Below, in pieces: positions 52,913 through 60,986 of a stretch of DNA of 64,000 nucleotides. Origin of the DNA: DAIOEK01 sp964648485 (GTDB lineage Bacteria; Chloroflexota; Anaerolineae; Anaerolineales; Anaerolineaceae); NCBI GenBank assembly GCA_964648485.1, contig CAZYOF010000012.1:1-64000 (forward strand). Reading direction: 5' to 3'. The notes beneath the pieces were generated by a model. That model ran no database searches. It was not told the origin of the DNA and saw only the letters and a program-made list of their open reading frames with translations. Positions within the stretch are counted from its first letter, which is position 1; each line of letters begins with the position of its first letter. Position numbers and translations under genes: made by a program.

Positions 52913-54481
52913 ATGGAAAATTTCCCGAACACAAACAATGCACCTGAAGAAGTTGTCGTTATGAAGGGGATAAATAAACAATTCCCGGGAGTGCTGGCAA
53001 ATGATCAGGTGGATTTTACCTTGCGAAAAGGCGAAATCCACGCCCTCCTTGGAGAAAATGGCGCGGGAAAGAGTACTCTCATGAATATTCTTGCTGGATT
53101 GTATCAGCAAGATTCTGGCACAATTTCAGTTCATGGAAAACGGGTCCAATTCTCATCACCGCGTCAGGCAATAACTGCCGGAATTGGTATGGTGCATCAA
53201 CATTTTATGCTGGTACCTACCCAAAGTGTGACTGAAAATGTTTTATTAGGGTTGGATGATCCAAAGTTTTTTATGCAGTTACAAAAATATGATAAAAAAA
53301 TTAAAGAAGTAGGTGAACAATTTGGTTTACCTATCGACCCGACAGCGAAAATTTGGCAGCTCTCTGTTGGAGAACAACAAAGAGTTGAAATTATTAAAAT
53401 GCTCTATCGGGGTGCCGATATTCTGGTTCTCGATGAACCTACAGCGGTTTTGGCACCTCAAGAAATTGAGATCCTTATTGGTACTCTACGAAAAATGACT
53501 CAGCAGGGTAAGTCGATCATATTTATTAGTCATAAGCTTCATGAAGTCTTGAACATTGCTGATCGTCTGACCATTATGCGGCGCGGAAAAGTAACCGGAT
53601 CTGGCTTAGATCCGAAGGGGATGACAATAAACGAATTAGCGAAACTGATGGTCGGCAGAGAAATAGTATTTAATCTGGATAAAAAAGATATCGAACCAGG
53701 TGAAATCGTACTCGAAGTGAAAGATCTGGAATGCACAAATGATAAAGGTTTACCTGCTCTTCGAGGTGTAAATTTAAATGTGCGCCATGGAGAAATTGTT
53801 GGTTTAGCTGGGGTTGCTGGAAATGGTCAGCGAGAGTTGGCAGAAGTGATCACTGGCTTGCGTAAATGCTGCTCTGGCAAAATTATCCTGCATGGTAAAG
53901 ATGTGACAAACAAAGAACCGCGTGATTCAATTCTGCAGGGAATATCACATGTACCAGAAGACCGGACCCATGTTGGTTCTGCTCCGAACTTGAGTCTGAC
54001 TGACAATGTGATTATGAAATCTTATAACAAAGACCCCATTGGGCGCGGATGGACTGTTAATCAAATTGCAGCAGAGAAATACGCAAGTGAATTACGTTCA
54101 GCTTATGAGATCTTATCACCAACAATAAAAACTCCGGTCAGATTGCTCTCAGGGGGAAATCTCCAGAGAGTGATTCTCGCCAGGGAAATTTCGAGTAAAC
54201 CGGCTCTTATGGTTGCCATGCAACCTACCCGAGGCTTGGATGTAGGTGCTATTGAAGGTGTCCATAAACTCCTGCTTATCCAACGGGAAGCTGGGGCTGG
54301 CGTTCTTCTGGTATCAGAAGAGCTTGATGAATTACTCGCTTTGAGTGACCGAGTTTATGTGATTTATGAGGGTAAGATTGTCGGTGAAATGAAAGATAAA
54401 AATATTGAGAAGATCGGATTAATGATGACAGGCTCTCTTTCTGAGATGTCTGAAGAAGCAAGGAGCATCCAGGATGTCTGA
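52913..54481 (+). CDS. Double ABC ATPase of a nucleoside transporter
   Basis: A 522-residue protein with two ABC domains (YufO/NupO and sugar-type layout). The first has Walker A GENGAGKSTLM near 45, the signature LSVGEQQRVEIIK and Walker B ILVLDEPTAVL. The second has the degenerate GVAGNGQREL, the signature LLSGGNLQRVILARE and MVAMQPTRGLDVGA without the catalytic Glu, as is usual in this family. The energising site is thus in the first domain. It overlaps the next permease gene by 8 bases. Confidence 0.92.
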   Translation: MENFPNTNNAPEEVVVMKGINKQFPGVLANDQVDFTLRKGEIHALLGENGAGKSTLMNILAGLYQQDSGTISVHGKRVQFSSPRQAITAGIGMVHQHFMLVPTQSVTENVLLGLDDPKFFMQLQKYDKKIKEVGEQFGLPIDPTAKIWQLSVGEQQRVEIIKMLYRGADILVLDEPTAVLAPQEIEILIGTLRKMTQQGKSIIFISHKLHEVLNIADRLTIMRRGKVTGSGLDPKGMTINELAKLMVGREIVFNLDKKDIEPGEIVLEVKDLECTNDKGLPALRGVNLNVRHGEIVGLAGVAGNGQRELAEVITGLRKCCSGKIILHGKDVTNKEPRDSILQGISHVPEDRTHVGSAPNLSLTDNVIMKSYNKDPIGRGWTVNQIAAEKYASELRSAYEILSPTIKTPVRLLSGGNLQRVILAREISSKPALMVAMQPTRGLDVGAIEGVHKLLLIQREAGAGVLLVSEELDELLALSDRVYVIYEGKIVGEMKDKNIEKIGLMMTGSLSEMSEEARSIQDV

Positions 54482-55607
54482 TCAAACTCCTGAAGTTAAA
54501 GCACAAAAATTTATCTTCCCTTATCGGATTAAAGTCGAGCCACGAATAAGTGAATTAAAATGGTGGCAAAGTCTATTGATTACTGTGATGGCGATTGTTG
54601 TATCGCTTCTCATCGGTGCGGTCGTTCTTAGACTGGTTGGAGGGGATCCATGGAGGGCATATAGCCATATCGCAAAAGCAAGTTTTGGCGATATCGGGGT
54701 TTTTTCAGATACGATGGTAAAAGCCATCCCATTAATTCTGGTTGGTCTTGCCTGTTCTGTCGCTTTCCGGATGAAATTATGGAATATTGGGGCAGAGGGA
54801 CAGTTCTATTTGGGTGCATTCGGGGCGAGCATTATTGTTTTACTGCCGGTTCTTCCAGCGGATGCTCCCCGGTGGCAATTCATCCTCTTGATGATGATCT
54901 CGGGTATGATCTTTGGCGCTTTGTGGGGCTTTATTCCTGGATGGTTGAAAGCCAAGTTTAATGTCAATGAAGTTATTTCAACACTAATGATGAATTATAT
55001 TGCAGTTGCTTTCAATAACTTTTTCATTTATGCGGTCTGGTCAGATGGCGGCTTTCAAATGTCAAAAATGTTTCCCAAAGCTGCCTGGCTACCGCGTTTG
55101 CTCGATTACGGGAAAGAAATCCCTCTATTTCGGGGTTTGACTACACATGGCGGATTGATTATTGCTTTGGTTGCAGTTGTAATTGTGTGGTTTATCTTGA
55201 ATCGATCTAAATGGGGGTATGAAATCCGCTTGATTGGAGATAATCCTCGAGCTGCAACCTATGCAGGGATTCGGATGAAACGTAATGTAATCCTGGTTAT
55301 GATGCTCTCCGGCGCGTTAGCAGGGTTAGCCGGGATGTCTGAAATTTCTGGTGTCGTCCACCGGTTGCAGGGAGCGATTTCTCCTGGTTATGGCTTTACC
55401 GGAATAATTGTCGCGTGGTTGGCGAAACTTAATCCATTTCTGGTGGTGATTGTCTCCATTCTTTTTGGTGCATTAATTCTAGCGGGACGCGAAATTCAAC
55501 CATCTGGCGTTCCGAAGATGATCCAGGGCATCATTCTGGTATGTCTCATCGCTAGCGATTTTCTATTAAGAAACCGTATTCGGATTGTCCGCGTGGTGAA
55601 GGAGTAA
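54474..55607 (+). CDS. Nucleoside ABC transporter permease 1
   Basis: A 377-residue inner-membrane permease of the branched-chain/BMP-associated type (YufP-like). It has a long N-terminal cytoplasmic start, then about nine helices. Family wording is IPLILVGLACSVAFRMKLWNIGAEGQFYLGAFGA near 85-115, WGFIPGWLKAKFNVNEVISTLMMNYIAV near 150 and GISPGYGFTGIIVAWLAKLNP-like near 300. It overlaps the ATPase gene by 8 bases and is followed 4 bases later by permease 2. Confidence 0.9.
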   Translation: MSDQTPEVKAQKFIFPYRIKVEPRISELKWWQSLLITVMAIVVSLLIGAVVLRLVGGDPWRAYSHIAKASFGDIGVFSDTMVKAIPLILVGLACSVAFRMKLWNIGAEGQFYLGAFGASIIVLLPVLPADAPRWQFILLMMISGMIFGALWGFIPGWLKAKFNVNEVISTLMMNYIAVAFNNFFIYAVWSDGGFQMSKMFPKAAWLPRLLDYGKEIPLFRGLTTHGGLIIALVAVVIVWFILNRSKWGYEIRLIGDNPRAATYAGIRMKRNVILVMMLSGALAGLAGMSEISGVVHRLQGAISPGYGFTGIIVAWLAKLNPFLVVIVSILFGALILAGREIQPSGVPKMIQGIILVCLIASDFLLRNRIRIVRVVKE

Positions 55608-55611
55608 AATC

Positions 55612-56580
55612 ATGGATCCCATTATCATCCTTCAAGCTGGTGTATCCACAGGAACAGTTTTACTTTTCGCAACTATAGGCGGGATTTTTTCGGAAAGAGC
55701 CGGAATAATGCAATTAGGTATGGAAGGTATGATGCTACTGGGAGCAATGACAGCTTTCAGCGTTACCATATCAACCGGGAATCCATGGCTTGGATTACTC
55801 GCAGCAATGATTGCAGGAGGTCTGCTCAGCCAAATTCATGCATTTATTACCATCACCTTGCAGGCAGATCAAGTTGTTAGCGGATTATCGCTCACATTTG
55901 TTGGCACAGGTATTGCCCTGGTTTTTGGCGAACACCTCAGTAAAGCTGGTGTAATTTCTTTGTTACCCAAGTTCAGTATTCCACTACTTGCGCAAATACC
56001 AATAATCGGACCTATTTTCTTTAAAGATCACAGTATTCTTGTATATATCGGTTTTGTATTAATCCCATTGTGTTGGTATTTTATTTATAAAACCCGTCCT
56101 GGAATGCACCTGAGAGCAGTTGGTGAATATCCGGCAGCAGCAGATTCATTAGGCATTAATGTTTATAGACTTCGCTACATCTATGTGTTTGTATGTGGAA
56201 TGTTTGCGGGTCTGGCAGGAGCAACCATCAGCCTGGCTATATCTCCCGGCTGGTTCTCTGAATTGACCACTGCAGGGCAAGGCTGGATTGCTGTCGGATT
56301 GATCATCTTTTCACAATGGGATCCCGTCCGTGCAGCAGTAGGTTCGTACACATTTGGTGCATTGCGGAGGTTGGTATTAGATATTCAAGGTCCAATGCAG
56401 ATCTTTGGTTTCCGTAATCCTTTTTATTACAATCCATATTATGGTTTTTTCCTCCAAATGCTACCTTATGCCTTCACGATTATTGTGCTTGTGATTGGTT
56501 CGTACGATGCTTTCCGTAAAAGGATAGGTGCTCCCGCAGCTCTGGGGATCCCTTATATCCGCGGTGAGCGAGGTCTATAG
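55612..56580 (+). CDS. Nucleoside ABC transporter permease 2
   Basis: A 322-residue permease (YufQ-like) that pairs with permease 1. The hallmark FATIGGIFSERAGIMQLGMEGMMLLGAMTAF is near residues 20-50, LQADQVVSGLSLTFVGTGIAL near 90 and TAGQGWIAVGLIIFSQWDPVRAAVGSYTFG near 225. About nine helices are visible. It completes the transporter. The next gene starts 22 bases later on the same strand, so it may share the transcript. Confidence 0.9.
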   Translation: MDPIIILQAGVSTGTVLLFATIGGIFSERAGIMQLGMEGMMLLGAMTAFSVTISTGNPWLGLLAAMIAGGLLSQIHAFITITLQADQVVSGLSLTFVGTGIALVFGEHLSKAGVISLLPKFSIPLLAQIPIIGPIFFKDHSILVYIGFVLIPLCWYFIYKTRPGMHLRAVGEYPAAADSLGINVYRLRYIYVFVCGMFAGLAGATISLAISPGWFSELTTAGQGWIAVGLIIFSQWDPVRAAVGSYTFGALRRLVLDIQGPMQIFGFRNPFYYNPYYGFFLQMLPYAFTIIVLVIGSYDAFRKRIGAPAALGIPYIRGERGL

Positions 56581-56602
56581 AATTTTCAAACTATGGAGCA
56601 TT

Positions 56603-57841
56603 ATGAAAAACTTTTCAGGATATTGTTGTTCTGTTTGTGGTAAAGAATATAACCCTGATGAAGTAACTTATACTTGCCCGGTAGATGGAGGCAATCTTGA
56701 TGTAATTCTGGATTATGACCAGATTCGCAAGAAGTATTCACCTTCTCTAATATCATCCTCATTGGATCAATCCCTATGGAGATATCTACCACTTCTTCCT
56801 GTAGAAGATCCGGGTGGATTAGGAACACCTCTTCGGGTAGCGGGTGGTACCCCGATATTAGAACCAATAAAGTTATCTAACGAAATCGGTGTAAAACGAT
56901 TATGGATAAAGGATGAAGGAAAAAATCCGAGTGCATCCTTTAAAGATAGAGCCAGTTCTGTTGTAGTTGCCAGAGCACGTGAATTGAAATCGGAAGTCGT
57001 CGTAACCGCTTCTACAGGGAATGCAGGTGCAGCACTTGCATGCATGGCAGCAGCAATTGGACAACCTGCGGTAATCTTTGCTCCTAAAACAGCACCACAG
57101 GCAAAAGTCGCTCAGCTTCTTGTCTTTGGTGCCAGAGTTATTCTAGTAGATGGGAATTACGATTCAGCATTTGATCTGACCATTGAAGCATCTCAAGAGT
57201 TTGGCTGGTATTGTCGGAATACAGGTTACAATCCTTTCACAGCAGAAGGTAAGAAAACTGCCGCATTTGAAATTTGGGAGAAACTGCTCATCAATAGAAA
57301 ATCGAGTAGACCATTATGTTTGTTTGTATCAGTTGGAGATGGGAATATTATTTCTGGTATTCACAAAGGTTTTAAAGATTTAGCAAATTTGGGATGGCTG
57401 GATCAGATGCCCCGCATTTTTGGTATTCAGTCAGAAAAATCAGCAGCAATTGCGAACACATTTATGAGTGGAAATGAAGAGATTATTTCAGTTTCAGCTA
57501 CGACCATTGCGGATAGCATTTCTGTTGATTTTCCACGGGATGGAATTAGGGCGGTTCGCGCAGCCAGAGATACGAATGGACAATATATAACAGTATCAGA
57601 TGATGCTATCATCTCTGCAATTGCCAAACTAGGAAAAGTGGGTATATTTGCCGAACCAGCCGGCTCTACTGCATATGCTGGCCTTGAAAAAGCAGTTGAA
57701 TTGGGATTTGTTGAAGCCGAGGATGAAGTATTGGTAGTTAATACTGGCAGCGGTTTAAAAGATATACGGGCTGCTATGCAGGCTGTGCCAGAAGCTGTTA
57801 TCATCGAGCCAAACCTAAAAGCATTGAAGAAAGTTATATAA
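56603..57841 (+). CDS. Threonine-synthase-like PLP enzyme
   Basis: A 412-residue fold type II PLP enzyme. The ATG at 56603 gives a natural N-terminus with a zinc-ribbon-like start: CSVC then TCPVDGG, where the fourth Cys is Asp. The PLP lysine is Lys114 in EGKNPSASFKDRASSVVVARA. STGNAGAALACMAAAIGQPAVIFAPKTAPQAK follows, and the phosphate-binding region is near VSVGDGNIISGIHKGF. Sequence style fits bacterial threonine synthase, but no other threonine genes are nearby. In this locus it could act on diaminopropionate-like or other beta-substituted amino acids, which is inference. Confidence 0.75.
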   Translation: MKNFSGYCCSVCGKEYNPDEVTYTCPVDGGNLDVILDYDQIRKKYSPSLISSSLDQSLWRYLPLLPVEDPGGLGTPLRVAGGTPILEPIKLSNEIGVKRLWIKDEGKNPSASFKDRASSVVVARARELKSEVVVTASTGNAGAALACMAAAIGQPAVIFAPKTAPQAKVAQLLVFGARVILVDGNYDSAFDLTIEASQEFGWYCRNTGYNPFTAEGKKTAAFEIWEKLLINRKSSRPLCLFVSVGDGNIISGIHKGFKDLANLGWLDQMPRIFGIQSEKSAAIANTFMSGNEEIISVSATTIADSISVDFPRDGIRAVRAARDTNGQYITVSDDAIISAIAKLGKVGIFAEPAGSTAYAGLEKAVELGFVEAEDEVLVVNTGSGLKDIRAAMQAVPEAVIIEPNLKALKKVI

Positions 57842-57849
57842 GAGATAAG

Positions 57850-58791
57850 ATGGATAATCCTCGCTATTCAATAATTGCACCTGTCTATAACGAAGTTGAA
57901 AGCCTGCCAGTTTTACACAAACGCATGATGGAAACCATGGAAAAAACAGGCGAGTCGTGGGAGTTGGTCTTGATTGATGATGGTTCTAGAGACGGATCAA
58001 CCGATATTATTCGCGAGCTAGCCCGGCAGGATGCGCGTATCCGCCCGGTAATATTTGCCCGCAATTTTGGTCATCAAATTGCTGTTACAGCCGGACTGGA
58101 TTACAGTCGGGGTGATGCAATCGTGATTATCGATGCAGATCTTCAAGACCCGCCTGAAGTTATCCTTGAAATGATCGAGAAATGGAAGGAAGGTTTTGAA
58201 GTAGTGTATGCAATCAGGGTTGAGAGAGAAGGCGAGACCTGGTTTAAAAAAACCACCGCATCCCTTTTCTATCGGCTTATTTACAGAATAACTGACGTAA
58301 AAATTCCCCTTGATACCGGTGATTTCCGGTTAATGGATCGAAAAGTCGTTAACGTGATGAATAATATGCGTGAAAGACATCGGTTTCTTCGAGGGATGTC
58401 TTCATGGATTGGTTTTAAACAGGTAGGTTTGCCATACCGTCGGGCTGCCCGATTTGCCGGAGTGACTAAGTATCCATTTTCGAAAATGTTGAAACTTGCA
58501 CTAAACGCTGTGACCAGTTTTTCATATTTTCCTCTTCAATTGGCGACCTATATTGGTTTTCTCTCAGCAGGAATCAGTATTCTTGCAATACCAATTGTAG
58601 TCATCGGTAGATTAACTGGAACAGAAGCCTTTTTAGGACAGGCTACTACTTTGATCGCCGTTCTTTTCCTTGGCGGTGTTCAATTAATCTCGCTAGGCAT
58701 TCTTGGCGAGTACATTGGTAGAATTTATGATGAAGTAAAAGGAAGACCTTTATACATTGTTCGTGAAGATCCGAAGGATTTTGAAAAATAA
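57850..58791 (+). CDS. GT2 family glycosyltransferase with two C-terminal membrane helices
   Basis: A 313-residue membrane glycosyltransferase of the DPM1/GtrB/ArnC kind. The GT-A domain has YSIIAPVYNEVESLPVL at the start, LVLIDDGSRDGSTDII near 45, the metal-binding IIDADLQDPPEVI near 95, and RLMDRKVVNVM with RFLRGMSSWIGF near 160-180. Two membrane helices fill about residues 230-295. It likely transfers a sugar to polyprenyl phosphate. It sits 8 bases after the PLP gene and 17 before the next; its link to the nucleobase theme is not obvious. Confidence 0.85.
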   Translation: MDNPRYSIIAPVYNEVESLPVLHKRMMETMEKTGESWELVLIDDGSRDGSTDIIRELARQDARIRPVIFARNFGHQIAVTAGLDYSRGDAIVIIDADLQDPPEVILEMIEKWKEGFEVVYAIRVEREGETWFKKTTASLFYRLIYRITDVKIPLDTGDFRLMDRKVVNVMNNMRERHRFLRGMSSWIGFKQVGLPYRRAARFAGVTKYPFSKMLKLALNAVTSFSYFPLQLATYIGFLSAGISILAIPIVVIGRLTGTEAFLGQATTLIAVLFLGGVQLISLGILGEYIGRIYDEVKGRPLYIVREDPKDFEK

Positions 58792-58808
58792 AACAAGGAG
58801 ATCCCAAA

Positions 58809-60284
58809 ATGGCAAAGATTGATTTAACTGTTATACCTGATCGTCTGGAACGTGCAGTAAAACGAGCCAGAGAGCGGAATATTATCATTCCTACCTTTGC
58901 TCAGATGAAGGATCCATCATTAATACCCGCCAAAATAAAGGCAGAATTAAAGAATATTGGTTTATGGGATATTACTTCCCGTAATCTTTATCGAATTACA
59001 TGGAAAAATGAACCGGTAGCTACTGGAGGTGGTTTTGGTGAAGTTAATTATTTAGAATTGCCTCCAAGTTTGACTGGCACTAAGGCTAGAATCATTGTTC
59101 TGGTTGGAAAATGGTTCCCAACTGGTGCGCACAAGGTGGGTGCGGCGTTTGGATGTCTTGTCCCACGATTAGTTACAGGTCAGTTTGATCCGACCACGCA
59201 AAAAGCAGTGTGGCCATCAACCGGTAATTATTGCCGTGGCGGTGCCTATGATTCTACCCTCTTGGCGTGTGATTCTGTTGCTATCCTACCTGAAGGTATG
59301 AGCAGAGAGAGATTTGAATGGTTATCTCATGTTGCTGGCGAGGTGATTGCTACACCCGGAACAGAATCTAACGTAAAAGAAATTTTTGATAAATGCTGGG
59401 AACTTCGCAAATCTGGCGAAGACTTGATGATTTTCAATCAATTTGATGAATTTGGAAATTACCTGTGGCATTACGAAGTAACAGGCCATGCAATGGAAGA
59501 AGTATTAAAGAAAGTATTAAGACCTAGGGATGAATACAGAGGAATGGCATCTGCAACTGGTTCAGCTGGGACAATTGCTTCTGGAGATTACATGAAACAA
59601 TTATTCCCATCCAGCAAGATTGTCGCAAGTGAAGCTCTGCAATGTCCAACATTATTAGAGAATGGTTTTGGAGCACACCGTATTGAAGGGATCGGTGATA
59701 AGCATGTACCCTGGATCCATAATGCAAAAAATACCGATTTTGTTGTTGCAATCGATGATAATGCAGTCGTGAACTTATCTCGTCTATTCAACGAGACAGA
59801 AGGGAAAAGGTATCTGGCTAAGAAGGGTGTACCTGAAGAGATCATTTCTAAACTTGATTTATTGGGCTTTTCAAGTATTTCTAATGTTTTGACTGCCATT
59901 AAGTTTGCTAAGTATCAGGAGCTCACTGAAAATGATGTTGTATTAACAGTATTAACTGATTCAATGGAATTGTATACCAGTCGCTTAAAGGAAATGCATG
60001 AGGAATTTGGCGAATACACGGCCTCTGATGCCGCCGCTGATTTTTCTCGTTATCTTATAGGGCAATCAGTTGATAACCTGGTTGAATTAACGTATACAGA
60101 CCGCAGGCGGGTTCATAACCTTAAATACTTTACCTGGGTAGAACAGCAAGGAAAAACATACGAAGAGATATTGGATATGTGGTACAACCGGAATTACTTC
60201 AACGAAATTCAAGGTCAAGTAGAAGAAATTGATAATTTGATTGACGAATTCAATCATAAAGTTGGTTTGATTAATAATTATTAG
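58809..60284 (+). CDS. Large TrpB/cysteine-synthase-like PLP enzyme of unknown reaction
   Basis: A 491-residue fold type II PLP enzyme. The cofactor lysine is Lys109 in KWFPTGAHKVGAAFG, which resembles the TGAHK loop of tryptophan synthase beta. A substrate loop PSTGNYCRGGAYDSTLLAC follows near 140. The phosphate loop is ATGSAGTIASGDYMKQ near 250. It is about 100 residues longer than TrpB and lacks TrpB-specific C-terminal features; no trpA is near. It is probably a lyase or synthase acting on a beta-substituted amino acid. In place it is the counterpart of the YgeX diaminopropionate lyase of urate clusters. An ACAAGGAG site precedes the ATG. Confidence 0.72.
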   Translation: MAKIDLTVIPDRLERAVKRARERNIIIPTFAQMKDPSLIPAKIKAELKNIGLWDITSRNLYRITWKNEPVATGGGFGEVNYLELPPSLTGTKARIIVLVGKWFPTGAHKVGAAFGCLVPRLVTGQFDPTTQKAVWPSTGNYCRGGAYDSTLLACDSVAILPEGMSRERFEWLSHVAGEVIATPGTESNVKEIFDKCWELRKSGEDLMIFNQFDEFGNYLWHYEVTGHAMEEVLKKVLRPRDEYRGMASATGSAGTIASGDYMKQLFPSSKIVASEALQCPTLLENGFGAHRIEGIGDKHVPWIHNAKNTDFVVAIDDNAVVNLSRLFNETEGKRYLAKKGVPEEIISKLDLLGFSSISNVLTAIKFAKYQELTENDVVLTVLTDSMELYTSRLKEMHEEFGEYTASDAAADFSRYLIGQSVDNLVELTYTDRRRVHNLKYFTWVEQQGKTYEEILDMWYNRNYFNEIQGQVEEIDNLIDEFNHKVGLINNY

Positions 60285-60304
60285 GTGTATGATGAATTTT
60301 GATC

Positions 60305-60336
60305 ACAGGGCGAGCAGAAAAGCTCGCCCTGTCTTT
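60305..60336 (+). terminator. Terminator after the TrpB-like gene
   Basis: An 11-base-pair GC-rich stem (60305-60315 with 60322-60332) is followed by a short T-run, 20 bases after the stop codon. It probably separates the transporter/PLP operon from the hydantoinase unit. Confidence 0.8.
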
Positions 60337-60342
60337 CTATCT

Positions 60343-60348
60343 TATAAT
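60343..60348 (+). promoter_or_regulatory. -10 box before the unknown protein/hydantoinase unit
   Basis: TATAAT lies directly after the terminator and 26 bases before the ATG at 60375. No good -35 box or ribosome binding site was found. Confidence 0.4.
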
Positions 60349-60374
60349 ATGTTAGAAAAGTTAACACAATAAGT

Positions 60375-60986
60375 ATGATTTACAAAATGCAAAACTTGGA
60401 TATTCAACCATATTCTCTTGTTCTTGTAGCTGTATTACCGCATCCAAGAGATATGGAGATTGCCCGGCTTTTAGGATGGTACCGTATTCCTTTACGATCT
60501 GCTCCAAAAGTTATTGATGTGGATTACCTGGCTTTTTATCAACCTGGAAGCTTTCCTCCATCAGAGCGAGGCAGGATAAATTACCTTGCTCAGGTTAAGG
60601 GGCATGAGTTTACCACTAGAAGAGAATTGTTTGGGGATGAATGTCCTCCCGAGCGGGCTAACGAAGAATATTTTAAGATTATGATCGGTCCCCTGCTGCC
60701 ACTAAAAACACCTATACAGGCAAAACAGTGGAAGCGAATTACATTTTTTTACACTACGGGTGAATATTTCTTCAGAGCGAAAGATCTCAGAGATTTGGTG
60801 GTAAATTCAGAAGATCGGACCCTTCTATGGAGTTCTCTTCGTGAAAGATTAGAATCCGGTGAAGACGAAAATAAATATAACAACCCCGACATCGAAATTG
60901 ATCCTGAAATTGCTCAATGGCTTGGTCTAATATACTTATCCAAATATCAAGATGAATATGGAGGCGACAATGACACTCCTAATTAA
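60375..60986 (+). CDS. Conserved-looking protein of unknown function
   Basis: A 203-residue soluble protein with no recognised domain. Its start (YSLVLVAVLPHPRDMEIARLLGWYRIPLRSAPKVIDVDYLAFYQPGSF) looks like a compact alpha/beta fold. Later it has KRITFFYTTGEYFFRAKDLRDLVV. No signal peptide or membrane segment is visible. Its end overlaps the hydantoinase start by 17 bases, so the two are translationally coupled and probably linked in function. Confidence 0.6.
   Translation: MIYKMQNLDIQPYSLVLVAVLPHPRDMEIARLLGWYRIPLRSAPKVIDVDYLAFYQPGSFPPSERGRINYLAQVKGHEFTTRRELFGDECPPERANEEYFKIMIGPLLPLKTPIQAKQWKRITFFYTTGEYFFRAKDLRDLVVNSEDRTLLWSSLRERLESGEDENKYNNPDIEIDPEIAQWLGLIYLSKYQDEYGGDNDTPN

Noticed and set aside
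54474..54481. Possible frameshift between ATPase and permease
   Set aside because: The 8-base overlap joins two complete proteins with normal ends; this is ordinary translational coupling.
57427..57804. 125-residue minus-strand frame
   Set aside because: Shadow of the threonine-synthase-like gene.
58809..60284. Calling the TrpB-like enzyme tryptophan synthase beta
   Set aside because: It is about 100 residues too long, has no trpA beside it and matches only around the PLP lysine.
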